NCBI GenBank assembly: GCA_013289695.1
Contig: JABCZK010000011.1
Coordinates: forward strand, 62,001-126,000
DNA: 64,000 nt
Direction: 5' to 3'
Origin: Acidobacteriota bacterium
GTDB taxonomy: Bacteria; Acidobacteriota; Terriglobia; Acidiferrales; UBA7541
In this document: positions 7,682-15,698 of the stretch, one piece after another
Layout: each line of letters begins with the position of its first letter
How positions within the stretch are numbered: position 1 is the first letter of the stretch
Notes under the pieces: model-generated
The model's input: only the letters and a program-made list of their open reading frames with translations
Databases searched by the model: none
Told to the model about the DNA's origin: nothing
Program-made: the position numbers and the translations under genes

Positions 7682-8833
7682 TTATTGCGGACGCTTGTAA
7701 AACGGCAAGGCGACGATGCGGGCCGGCGCCGCCTGTCCGCGAATGCTGATTTCGATTTCCGTGCCCACGGCAGTCGAGTTCGGGGGAACGTAAGCCATCC
7801 CGATATTTTTTTTCAGGAACGGCGCGGGACAGCCGCTCGTGACGCGGCCGGCTTCCTGGCCTCCGATCAGCACCGGGTAGCCGTCGCGCCCGATGCGCTT
7901 ATCGAGCATTTCAAATCCGACGAGCTTTCGCGGCAGGCCCGTTTGCTTCTGTTGCGCGAGGGCATCGCTGCCGAGAAACGGAGCCTTCTCCATTTTGCAG
8001 ATCCAGGCGAGTCCTGCTGCCCAGGGCGTGGTGGTGTCGTCAATTTCATGCCCGTAAAGGCACATGCCTGCTTCCAGACGCAGAGTGTTGCGCGCGCCGA
8101 GGCCGCAGGGAATCATTCCGGCGGCTGCACCGGCTTGCATCAGATCGTTCCAGAGTTTGTCGGAATGTTCCGGAGCGAAGTAAATTTCGAAGCCGTCTTC
8201 ACCCGTGTAGCCGGTGCGCGCGATCAGGCAATCAACGCCGCTGACCTTGCCAAACGTAAAATGGTAGTAGCGGATTGAATCGAGCGGCGCCGGGGTAAGC
8301 TGCCGCAGAATTTCCGTTGCGCGCGGTCCTTGAATCGCAAGCTGAGAATAGCGGGGGCCGGAGTTTTCGACCGCGGCGTCGAATTTGTTGTTCGCAACGA
8401 TGTGCTGAAAATCGTCGTCCTGATTGCCGGCGTTGACGCAGAGCAAATAGTGCGTGTCCGACATTTTGTGGACCAGAAGATCGTCCACGAACGTGCCGCG
8501 GGAGGTCATCAACCCTGAATAGTGCGCCTGGCCGACATTCAATTTCGCGGCATTGTTGCAGCTGACCCACTGCACCAGCTGCAAGGCGCCCGGACCGTGG
8601 ATTTCCAGTTCACCCATGTGGCTTACGTCGAAGAGGCCGGCGCGCGTGCGCACCGCTTGGTGCTCGGCGATGATTCCGGAGTACTCCAAAGGCATATCCC
8701 AACCGCCGAAATTGACCATCTTCGCGCCCAGCCGGCGATGGACGGAATTCAGAGCGGTCTTGCGCAATTCCACGGTTGCCGATGTGTTCACAGAGGGTTT
8801 CTCATTAAAGCGGCGAAACATCGAACGTAGCAT
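7682..8833 (-). CDS. gcvT: Aminomethyltransferase (glycine cleavage T protein)
   Basis: Transfers the methylene group from aminomethylated GcvH to tetrahydrofolate, releasing ammonia. Family marks: GAKMVNFGGWDMPLEYSGI, the DVSHMGELEI motif, the folate-site region TGYTGEDGFEIYF, and LEAGMCLYGHE(I)D. The product is about 375-383 aa. The start is uncertain: ATG codons at 8833 and 8821 lack a clear Shine-Dalgarno and the conserved domain begins some 30 residues later, so a downstream GTG is possible. It is the first gene of the gcv operon. I looked for a tandem glycine riboswitch upstream (8834-9010) and did not see one. Confidence 0.97.
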   Translation of the reverse strand: MLRSMFRRFNEKPSVNTSATVELRKTALNSVHRRLGAKMVNFGGWDMPLEYSGIIAEHQAVRTRAGLFDVSHMGELEIHGPGALQLVQWVSCNNAAKLNVGQAHYSGLMTSRGTFVDDLLVHKMSDTHYLLCVNAGNQDDDFQHIVANNKFDAAVENSGPRYSQLAIQGPRATEILRQLTPAPLDSIRYYHFTFGKVSGVDCLIARTGYTGEDGFEIYFAPEHSDKLWNDLMQAGAAAGMIPCGLGARNTLRLEAGMCLYGHEIDDTTTPWAAGLAWICKMEKAPFLGSDALAQQKQTGLPRKLVGFEMLDKRIGRDGYPVLIGGQEAGRVTSGCPAPFLKKNIGMAYVPPNSTAVGTEIEISIRGQAAPARIVALPFYKRPQ

Positions 8834-9010
8834 GCGAGTTTTGGAGTGTCAAGGAACGCGACCGCTGGTCATTTTCGCCACCTCGCAGCGCATTGCATCG
8901 CCCGCGTGCAGAGCAGGGAATCACGCAATGCAAGGCGCTTGTGGCTGCGTCGCGCATGTCCTACTATGAGTTGAGCGAAACGAACGCGTATTCGAAGCAG
9001 AGGCAGAACG

Positions 9011-9184
9011 GTGCTTACACTTTGTTCGCAATGCGAAAAGCCGGAATCGCAGTGCACCTGCGAGAAATTCTGCTGTTTCTGCCAAGCGCAACACAATATC
9101 CGGCTGGCGGTGGATGGGTTGTACTATTGTCCAGACTGCCGCGAGGCCTGCGACGTCCGACTCGCCGACGCCGAACAGCACTAA
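9011..9184 (+). CDS. Cysteine-rich small protein, 57 aa, putative zinc-binding
   Basis: A short gene starting with GTG after AGAGGCAG and ending at a TAA 17 nt before the next gene. It contains 10 cysteines: C5-x2-C8, C15-x-C17, C21-C22-x-C24 and C40-x2-C43-x3-C47, with the central stretch CTCEKFCCFCQAQH and a later YYCPDCREAC. This regular CxxC spacing is not expected by chance and suggests two zinc ribbons or knuckles. It should be cytoplasmic, as no signal peptide is visible. I do not recognise the family. It probably forms an operon with the RsbW-like gene downstream, so a regulatory or redox- or metal-sensing role is a reasonable guess. A competing longer frame (8893-9195) has no protein-like features. 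Confidence 0.62.
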   Translation: MLTLCSQCEKPESQCTCEKFCCFCQAQHNIRLAVDGLYYCPDCREACDVRLADAEQH

Positions 9185-9201
9185 TCCATGAGTAATTCAG
9201 A

Positions 9202-9645
9202 ATGAACACCGAACCCGCGCGCACCGAATTGATCCTGCACGAAGACACCCGGTTTTTCGGGGCGATCGCTGCGGTGGTGCAGCACGCTTCGCAACACTGC
9301 GGTTTGTCGGAAGCGGGTCAGCAGGGGCTCACATCAGCGGTAGAGGAGGCGTGCCGCGAGACTTTTCCGCTGATGGAAGGCCACGCGAACGGGGAACCAA
9401 CTGTAAGGGTGATCGTTTCGGATTATCCGGATCGCGTGGAAGTGGCCATCGAACACACTGGCGAAGCGCTGCCTACCGCGGGGCTCGATACGTTTATCGG
9501 CGACGCGGCGGCCGATCCCGGTGCTGGGTTGAGCAGGGCGCTGCAGATGACCAAAGTGGACCGGGTCCAATATGCGACGAGTGGCGGCCTGTCGCGCATG
9601 ACGTTGACCAAGTATTGTGACGGTGGACGCAAGGCCAACGCTTAG
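9202..9645 (+). CDS. RsbW-like ATPase-fold protein, degenerate nucleotide site
   Basis: 147 aa resembling anti-sigma regulatory factors of the GHKL ATPase fold (HATPase_c_2). The segment LTSAVEEACRETFPLM aligns with the N-box helix, but the usual Asn is not where expected. The G1 box (DxGxG) is replaced by EHTGEALP. A G2-like GAGLSRALQMTKVDRVQY and the typical C-terminal LTKY are kept. ATP binding and kinase activity are therefore doubtful; it may act as a binding-only partner switch. No sigma factor or STAS antagonist lies beside it, only the cysteine-rich mini-protein 17 nt upstream. Confidence 0.72.
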   Translation: MNTEPARTELILHEDTRFFGAIAAVVQHASQHCGLSEAGQQGLTSAVEEACRETFPLMEGHANGEPTVRVIVSDYPDRVEVAIEHTGEALPTAGLDTFIGDAAADPGAGLSRALQMTKVDRVQYATSGGLSRMTLTKYCDGGRKANA

Positions 9646-9671
9646 CTCGCAGGGTCAGCACGACAGCTTGC

Positions 9672-9702
9672 AAAAAAAGGCCTCAAGCTGTGTCCGCAGG
9701 CC
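9672..9702 (-). terminator. Possible terminator of the 9819 gene
   Basis: On the minus strand a short stem GGCC-type (9679-9683 with 9698-9702) is followed by seven T. The stem is only 5 bp with a 14-nt loop, so this is a weak candidate. The rest of 9646-9818 shows nothing else. Confidence 0.35.
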
Positions 9703-9818
9703 CTGAAGCCCAATTCAAGCGGAGCACATCTTGTCCTAGCTGAAGCTCCGACCCCCCAAAAGACCTAATTCTGCTGCAGAGTCGTTGGACCGGCCTGCGC
9801 CGTCGCACGAAACGTCGC

Positions 9819-10808
9819 TCACATCGGCGCAGCGAAAGCCTTGGTCTGAATCAGCGACAGCAATTCTTCCTGGCTCACAGGCGCTTCGATCTTCAGCCGA
9901 TCGCCGGTGGGCGTTACTTTTACCTGATCCAAAGTTTTCGCCAGCGATGGGTTGCCCTGCGCTTCCTGATACCTGCGGTACATGATGCCCGCCTGCATCG
10001 CGGCGCCCAGCAGATTCGCGTCGTCCACCGAATCGCAGACGGCTTGGAAGTGCGCGTCCACGCCGCTATCCGCATTGATGTTGATGATCATGGCGTGCAG
10101 GCGCCCGATGATGGCGGCGGCTTGCGGGAACTGCCCTGCTTGCGGAACCAGTTGTTGCATCGCGAGGTGCGTGTGGTCTTTATCCAGGACAGCCCAGATG
10201 ATGCCGTTGCCGTTGGCTTCCGTGATCAGCGGGAAAAGCTTGCCTGTGAGAAGCGTTTCCTCACCGCCCATGCGAACGTTGATGAGGTGCTCGAGAACGG
10301 AGCGGTTTCCGAAAGCGGCAGTGCTGGAATCGAAGAAGACGAACAGAATATCTCCGGCGGCGGCTCCGCTGCCAAAGGCGTAGAGATGGTAGCCCTGGAC
10401 TTCGAAGGAGGGCACTTTCTGCGCCTTGAGCTTGGTCTCCACCGAGGAAGGGTCGAATTGGCCGAGGGCGATGCCCACGACGTCGTCAGCGCTTCCGCTA
10501 CTGATGTTGGCCCACGCGATCTCTTCGACCTGGGAGTTCGGATCAACACCGGAAGAACCGAGAAACTGTTCGAACTGGCGGAATTTCGGCGGCAGCACCT
10601 GGCCGTAGAGTTGCGAAAACCAGGGAAATTTGCGCGCGGCTTTCAGGTCGGCGTAGGAAAATTCGCCGACGGTTTTTGGGAACATGCCGATGATGGCCGT
10701 GCTCAGCGATCCGGCCGAGGTGCGCGTCGGAGCGATGCTTATGGTGCCGAACACCAGAGCGAAGGCGAGTAGGCCTGAAATTGCGCTGCGTGTGATTGGT
10801 TTTGTCAT
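9819..10808 (-). CDS. Hypothetical secreted protein, 329 aa
   Basis: An exported protein of unknown function. The N-terminus is a classical signal peptide: MTKPITRSAIS, hydrophobic GLLAFALVFGTISIA, and a likely cleavage site near TSAGS (about residue 33). The mature part is a mixed alpha/beta sequence with FPKTVGEFSYADLKAARKFPW near its start, a pattern I associate only loosely with acidobacterial periplasmic orphans. No lipobox, no membrane segment after the signal, no catalytic motif. It stands alone between the RsbW-like gene (opposite strand) and ftcD (same strand, 50 nt upstream), and may be transcribed with the hut genes. Confidence 0.75.
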   Translation of the reverse strand: MTKPITRSAISGLLAFALVFGTISIAPTRTSAGSLSTAIIGMFPKTVGEFSYADLKAARKFPWFSQLYGQVLPPKFRQFEQFLGSSGVDPNSQVEEIAWANISSGSADDVVGIALGQFDPSSVETKLKAQKVPSFEVQGYHLYAFGSGAAAGDILFVFFDSSTAAFGNRSVLEHLINVRMGGEETLLTGKLFPLITEANGNGIIWAVLDKDHTHLAMQQLVPQAGQFPQAAAIIGRLHAMIININADSGVDAHFQAVCDSVDDANLLGAAMQAGIMYRRYQEAQGNPSLAKTLDQVKVTPTGDRLKIEAPVSQEELLSLIQTKAFAAPM

Positions 10809-10858
10809 TGAGTATCCCCTCAGTTCAAATCCTTACATTAGTCCTTCAGATAGAGTTT

Positions 10859-12394
10859 TCACCGGCTGACGCCAACCGGACTTTCGGCGACACGCGCCGC
10901 AAGAGTTGCGGACTCCTCGCGCAGACGCTTGGCAAATTCGCTATCTGTGATGGATTCCAGATTAATGGCGACATTTTCCAGAGCGCCGCGAACCGCCGCG
11001 GCAGCCATCAATCGCCCTACGCGGATGTCTGAATACATAGACGGGCTGGAGATGCTTTGCAGTTGCCCGAGCCGGTCAAATACTTCCGTAGCCTGGCGCG
11101 CGACTTCGAGCGGAACACTGGCCGCGCCGTGCAGCGCCTGCTGGATCGCGGCGTCGCGCTGGCCCTCTAGTTCAGACGTATCTTTCGGCAACTTGTAAGC
11201 AGTCATCACGTGGTTGAAGGAAGCCGCGTCGCGATCAATCGCTTCCGAAAGCGCGCGCGAAGAGACCTGAAATTCGGCCAGGGCGTCGCTCAGTTGATCC
11301 ACGTAAGCGGCCTGCGATTTTTTCTTGCGCGAGAGGCTGGCAACCATCTGGCCGAGGCTGGCGCCGAGCGCGCCCGCAAGCGCCGCGACGGAACCGCCGC
11401 CGGGAGTGGCCGTAGGCTCCGCGACTGCATCGAGAAAGGGCTGCGCGAGTGCTGCCAGCTTGCCGGGGCCGTCAGGAGTAACGTTGCCGCTAAGCGAAGC
11501 CTCAATTCGATTCTCAAACACTTGCGCGGGCGAAAAGTTTTCCAGCTGCAGATAAAAGTCGGCGGTCAATTCGATGGCGCGCTTGGGAATCAGGCCGACA
11601 ATTTCGCTGCCCACGATCGCGACGCCGTAACGTTCCGCTTCGCGCTTCACCATTTCAAAAACGCGATGCAGCGGCGTCTGCTCGAAATCCGTCATGTTGA
11701 TGGAAACTTGCGCGAGATGGCGCGCGCGGAGATCGACGCCCATGGCTTTCACGTAACGCAGGCCGCCATTCGAGAATCGGATGTTCTTGCTGATTTTTTT
11801 CGCGATCTCGAGGTCCGGAGTGCTCAGGTTGATGTTGTAGGCGACCAGGAATTTGCGCGCGCCAACGACCGTCGCGCCGGCGGTAGGATGCAGCCGTGGT
11901 TCGCCGATGTCTGGCGCACGGTCGGGATTCTTGGGAACTTCGGCGAGCAAGCCCTCGAATTGGCCCTTGCGAATGTTTTCCAGGTTGCTGCGCTCGGGAC
12001 GCTGCGCGGCGGCCTCGTAGAAATAGACAGGGATGCGATAGCGCTCCCAAATTTCGCGGCCAACTTTTTTCGCAAGGGCGACGCAATCTTCGATGCTGAC
12101 GCCCTCGACCGGGATGAACGGCACGACGTCCGTCGCGCCCATGCGCGGATGCGCGCCCGAATGCTCGGTGAGGTCAATCAGCTCGGCGGCTTTTCCCACA
12201 CCGCGGAGGGCGGCTTCTGCGACCGCGTCAGGCTCGCCGGCAATGGTGACGACGCTGCGATTATGGTCGGCGTCGCTTTCGCGGTCGAGAAGGTACACGC
12301 CGGGCACTGCGCGCATCGCGGCGATGATGGCGCCAATCTTGGCCATATCGCGTCCTTCGGAAAAATTCGGAACAGTTTCGACGAGTCGTTTCAT
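10859..12394 (-). CDS. ftcD: Glutamate formimidoyltransferase / formimidoyltetrahydrofolate cyclodeaminase fusion
   Basis: Last steps of histidine degradation: transfer of the formimino group from formiminoglutamate to tetrahydrofolate, then cyclisation with ammonia release to methenyl-THF. Residues 1-300 are the transferase (LVETVPNFSEGRD, DLTEHSGAHPRMGATDVVPF). Residues about 320-505 are the cyclodeaminase, recognisable by TATPGGGSVAALAGALGASLGQMV. The two-domain fusion is the arrangement of the animal enzyme and of several bacterial phyla. At 511 aa both domains are complete. It follows the hypothetical pair and hutI on the same strand and completes the hut pathway together with hutU and hutI. 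Confidence 0.96.
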   Translation of the reverse strand: MKRLVETVPNFSEGRDMAKIGAIIAAMRAVPGVYLLDRESDADHNRSVVTIAGEPDAVAEAALRGVGKAAELIDLTEHSGAHPRMGATDVVPFIPVEGVSIEDCVALAKKVGREIWERYRIPVYFYEAAAQRPERSNLENIRKGQFEGLLAEVPKNPDRAPDIGEPRLHPTAGATVVGARKFLVAYNINLSTPDLEIAKKISKNIRFSNGGLRYVKAMGVDLRARHLAQVSINMTDFEQTPLHRVFEMVKREAERYGVAIVGSEIVGLIPKRAIELTADFYLQLENFSPAQVFENRIEASLSGNVTPDGPGKLAALAQPFLDAVAEPTATPGGGSVAALAGALGASLGQMVASLSRKKKSQAAYVDQLSDALAEFQVSSRALSEAIDRDAASFNHVMTAYKLPKDTSELEGQRDAAIQQALHGAASVPLEVARQATEVFDRLGQLQSISSPSMYSDIRVGRLMAAAAVRGALENVAINLESITDSEFAKRLREESATLAARVAESPVGVSR

Positions 12395-12418
12395 AGGAAG
12401 AGTCAGGGCGATCAGAGT

Positions 12419-12763
12419 CTAGCTGGCACTCTGGAGGTCATCCAAAATCGCGTCAATCGTTTCCTCGACTTTTAGGGCTGAGTCGTGCGCCACTTGGTAA
12501 AGTGCACCTAGAGACTTTTCAACTGCCGCGAAGCCGGACCTAGTGTCGAGCATCAGCATTTCGCGATATTCAGGGTCGCGCATGATTGGTCTGAAAGAAT
12601 CGGCGTAATAGCTTGGATTGTCATACTTCGTGACCGTAAACGTCACCTGACCCTTGAAGGGCGCCACGAACTCATTGTCCCTGGCGGTCAGTTCCCAGGG
12701 TGTCGCCTTGGCCCTCGTTTTTTCCAATAACTGCTCGACCAGCTCTACTTCTTTTTGGGGCAT
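12419..12763 (-). CDS. Hypothetical protein, 114 aa
   Basis: Small cytoplasmic protein of unknown function. The start motif EVELVEQLLEKTRAKATPWE, then a beta-rich stretch (DNEFVAPFKGQVTFTVTKYD) and two C-terminal helices ending in EETIDAILDDLQSAS, looks like a compact alpha/beta domain. An SD GAGGTGAGAGC directly precedes the ATG, and the start lies 4 nt after the end of the interrupted upstream gene, so the pair is surely co-transcribed. I recall similar small proteins beside short membrane coiled-coil proteins in related genomes, but cannot name a family. Confidence 0.75.
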   Translation of the reverse strand: MPQKEVELVEQLLEKTRAKATPWELTARDNEFVAPFKGQVTFTVTKYDNPSYYADSFRPIMRDPEYREMLMLDTRSGFAAVEKSLGALYQVAHDSALKVEETIDAILDDLQSAS

Positions 12764-12767
12764 GCTC

Positions 12768-13322
12768 TCACCTCGCCTCTATCCTACCCATGATCTCCGC
12801 TGTTTCGCCCGAAAGCAATTGCAGCGCCTTGTGTTGAGCACCAGCCAACCTGCGCATCTCCTGTTCGGTCGGAGGAATTCGGGGCGCTCGAAGCGCAACG
12901 CGAGCGATTCAACCCGCCTGTTGTTGAGCGACAAGAATGTTGTCACAGAACTCCTCGGAGAGATCGTGCGATCCCCACCTTCGCAGGATCTGGCCGCAAG
13001 ATGTAACCACTTTCTGCGAACGTAGAAGAACGATTTCCCATTTTTCCTGGCCCAAGTGGCTACCAACTTGTTCCGTCTTGCTCTGAGCCTGTTCCAATTC
13101 ATCGGCCAAATTTCGTCGGGGCGCTTCTGACTTCGCTTCTTCAGCCGCTTGCCTAGCGGCCTTCGCTACTAGCAAGGTAGCGCCGCTAACGAAAAGCCCA
13201 ACCACGCTCACGAGACTTCCCCAATTGCTCGTAGGCCAGTACCCGACGGGCGCCCAAGCCATGCTTGCCAAAACCTCGATACTTACGATCTCCAGGGCCC
13301 ATATAGTAAACAACACCCGCAA
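12768..13322 (-). pseudogene. Membrane protein with coiled-coil tail, interrupted by an in-frame TGA
   Basis: The reading frame from ATG 13322 gives 137 aa: two hydrophobic segments (about residues 5-25 and 34-53), then a charged coiled coil (AARQAAEEAKSEAPRRNLADELEQAQ) and helices. It stops at TGA (12909-12911). In the same frame the sequence continues with 46 protein-like codons (positions 12771-12908, containing PRIPPTEQEM and AGAQHKALQLLSGE) to a second TGA 4 nt before the next ATG. The continuation reads as a natural helical C-terminus, so the full product would be about 184 aa and the internal TGA is either a nonsense mutation, a sequencing error or recoded. The 137-aa form may still be made. 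Function unknown. Confidence 0.6.
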
Positions 13323-13334
13323 GATTGTTCGTTA

Positions 13335-14591
13335 TCAGAAATTTTTCGAGTGGATGATGGTGCCGCGTTTCACGGTCAAGGCGCACAGGTTCACACCAAA
13401 ATAATACGGGATTTCGCGGTAGTCGGCCACGTCAAAGGCGGCGATGTCCGCATACTTGCCAACTTCCAGGGAGCCGGCGCGATCATGGGCGCGCAGCGAA
13501 TAGGCGGGGTTGATGGTAGCGGCGCTGATGGCTTCCGCTGGCGTCATGCGCATCTGCGTGCAGGCGAGCGACAAAATCATGGACATGCTGAGCGTGGGGC
13601 TGGTACCGGGGTTGAAATCGGTGGCGATGCCGACGATGGCGCCGGCTTCGATCAGTTCGCGCGCCGGAGCGTAATGACTGAGGCCGAGATGGAAGCAGCA
13701 GCCGGGAAGCAGAGTGCAGACGACGTTGGAGAGAGCGAGAGCGCGAATGTCTGCGGCGTTGATTTTTTCCAGGTGGTCGGCGCTGGCTGCTTGCAATTCG
13801 ATGGCGAGGCGGGCTGCGCCGGTGTTCGCCAGCTGCGCGGCATGAATGCGCGGGACCAGACCTCCGGCGCGTCCCGCGGCGAGGATCTTGCGCGACTGCG
13901 CGACGGTGAACGCGCCGCGATCGCAGAAAACGTCGCAGAATTCTGCGAGGCCAGCCATGGCTACGGTGGGAATCCAGCGTTCAACGAGCAGTTTCACGTA
14001 AACGTCCGGGCGGCTGCGATATTCCCGCGGAACGACGTGCGCGCCGAGAAACGTGGCGTGGATATCGAGCGGATGCTCCTGATGCAGTTCCGAGAGCAGC
14101 GTCAGGATTTTGAGTTCGCTCTTCCAGTCGAGGCCGTAGCCGCTTTTGCACTCGACGGTGGTGGTGCCGTGAGTGGCAAATTCGTTCAGGCTGGCTATGG
14201 CGCGTTTCTTGAGTGCGCTTGGGGTGGCACGGCGCAGGCTGTCTACTGTCGAGCGTATCCCGCCGCCTCTTCGGGCGATTTCTTCGTAGCTTGCTCCGGC
14301 GATACGGTCTTCGTATTCATGCGCGCGGCTGCGCGGGAAAATCAAATGCGTGTGCGAATCCACGAAGCCCGGGAGAACCACGCGTCCCGCTAGATCTAAT
14401 TTTTCCGCGCGGCGCGCTTGTCGCAATTTTTCGATGCGGCGGCGTGGGCCGATCGCCGCGATGCGGTCTTCGTGGATGAGGATGGCGCCATCGGGAATAA
14501 TACCGAGGTCGCTGAGGGCTTTGCCGCGGCGGGGAACTGGTCCGCGCAAGGTCAACAGCTGCGAGCAGCCGGTGATGAGGCAGTCGGGCAC
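13335..14591 (-). CDS. hutI: Imidazolonepropionase
   Basis: Third enzyme of histidine degradation; hydrolyses imidazolone-5-propionate to formiminoglutamate. An amidohydrolase-fold metalloenzyme: metal ligands in FVDSHTHLIFP, then the substrate-site region AGASYEEIARRGGGI, ligand His in HAAQLAN, catalytic SADHLEKI, and the closing ATDFNPGTSPTLSM. At 418 aa it is complete. It lies between the NmrA-like gene upstream and the interrupted membrane gene downstream on the minus strand. hutH (histidase) is absent from the window. Confidence 0.97.
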   Translation of the reverse strand: MPDCLITGCSQLLTLRGPVPRRGKALSDLGIIPDGAILIHEDRIAAIGPRRRIEKLRQARRAEKLDLAGRVVLPGFVDSHTHLIFPRSRAHEYEDRIAGASYEEIARRGGGIRSTVDSLRRATPSALKKRAIASLNEFATHGTTTVECKSGYGLDWKSELKILTLLSELHQEHPLDIHATFLGAHVVPREYRSRPDVYVKLLVERWIPTVAMAGLAEFCDVFCDRGAFTVAQSRKILAAGRAGGLVPRIHAAQLANTGAARLAIELQAASADHLEKINAADIRALALSNVVCTLLPGCCFHLGLSHYAPARELIEAGAIVGIATDFNPGTSPTLSMSMILSLACTQMRMTPAEAISAATINPAYSLRAHDRAGSLEVGKYADIAAFDVADYREIPYYFGVNLCALTVKRGTIIHSKNF

Positions 14592-14719
14592 GGGTGAAGC
14601 GATACTAACGCCGACGGGGAGTAAAAGACTACAGGCGACGCGGAACCGTCAATGGTTGAGGCCGATTTTATGAATCGCGCCACAGGACGATTCACAAGTG
14701 CTCGCACAACAAGCCAGTG

Positions 14720-15625
14720 CTACGCCTTCGCGGCCATGCTCAAGTACGCCGGGGCGAAAACTTCCGCGACGAAGGTTTCGATCGAAGTTGGCGTGGTATT
14801 TTTCGCGTTCCGGGGTTCGTGCGGCTTGAGCGTGCCAGAGTTGATCGATTTCCACATCTCGATCATTAGAGCGACCGTCGATTTTGGCAGGCCAGTTTGC
14901 ACCAGAGCCGGCTCGAGCATCATGAAGGGAACTTGCATATATCCGAGCTTGGGCTTGCCGATCGCGTGACCGACGATCGCGGCGACTTCTTTCATGCTGA
15001 TGTCGCGCTGGCCGTGCAGTTCCTGCAGCGAACTGCCGCTGAAATCGCGCGCGTGCAATCTTTCCGCGGCGTACGCACCGATGTCCCGCGCGGCGATCAT
15101 TGCCTGCATTGCGTCTCCGGGCAGCGGGCCGGGAAGCATGCCCATGGTGCGCAGCGGCTGCACGCTCATGAAAAGATTCTCCATGAATCCGCCGGGGCGC
15201 AGGTGCAGGACGTTGAGGCCGTTGATGGCATTCAATTTTGTTTCCAAACTGCGTGGGCCGAGGATCGGGCCGGATTTTTCGGGCAAGTCCGCTCCAATGC
15301 TGCTGAGAGTCACGACGTACGGGACTTTGGCATCGGCAATCGCGGCGGCATAGGCGGCCACGATTTTCTCCTGGTAGGCGCGATAGTCGTTCGTCTGCAT
15401 GTCGGGCGGGATCATCACGTATGCCGCCTGCGCGCCTTGGAATGCTTTGCGCAGCAGCGCGGGATCTTCCACGGTGCCAACGAAAGCTTCCGCGCCTTTC
15501 TGCACGAATGGCTGAAGTTTGGACGCGTCGCGACCGATGACGCGAATTTTTTCACCCTTCGCGAGCAACGCTTCGGTTGCGGGCTTGCCTGTGTTTCCTG
15601 TGGCTCCGGTGATTACGATCATCAT
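14720..15625 (-). CDS. NmrA/SDR-type NAD(P)-binding protein
   Basis: Atypical short-chain dehydrogenase related to NmrA and to quinone oxidoreductase QOR2-type proteins. N-terminal Rossmann motif ITGATGNTGKPATEALL, then RVIGRDASKL contacting the cofactor and the conserved VTLSSIGADLPEKSG. The usual SDR Tyr-x3-Lys pair is not evident, as is common in this family, so it may be a redox sensor or a reductase. Length about 300 aa. Two adjacent ATG codons are possible starts (15625 and 15622); the second has better spacing to the AAAGGAGT site. It sits between hutU and hutI without a known role in histidine use. Confidence 0.85.
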   Translation of the reverse strand: MMIVITGATGNTGKPATEALLAKGEKIRVIGRDASKLQPFVQKGAEAFVGTVEDPALLRKAFQGAQAAYVMIPPDMQTNDYRAYQEKIVAAYAAAIADAKVPYVVTLSSIGADLPEKSGPILGPRSLETKLNAINGLNVLHLRPGGFMENLFMSVQPLRTMGMLPGPLPGDAMQAMIAARDIGAYAAERLHARDFSGSSLQELHGQRDISMKEVAAIVGHAIGKPKLGYMQVPFMMLEPALVQTGLPKSTVALMIEMWKSINSGTLKPHEPRNAKNTTPTSIETFVAEVFAPAYLSMAAKA

Positions 15626-15698
15626 GACTCCTTTTGTTGCGCGCGAACAGAGCAGGGATTCCCGGTGAAGGGCGGCAACGCCATATCAGATGCGCGAG

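Noticed and set aside
8834-9010. Glycine riboswitch before gcvT
   Set aside because: The conserved glycine aptamer core was not found on the minus strand.
13350-14393. 347-aa plus-strand frame opposite hutI
   Set aside because: Shadow of hutI; Gly/Ala/Asp composition and no ribosome binding site.
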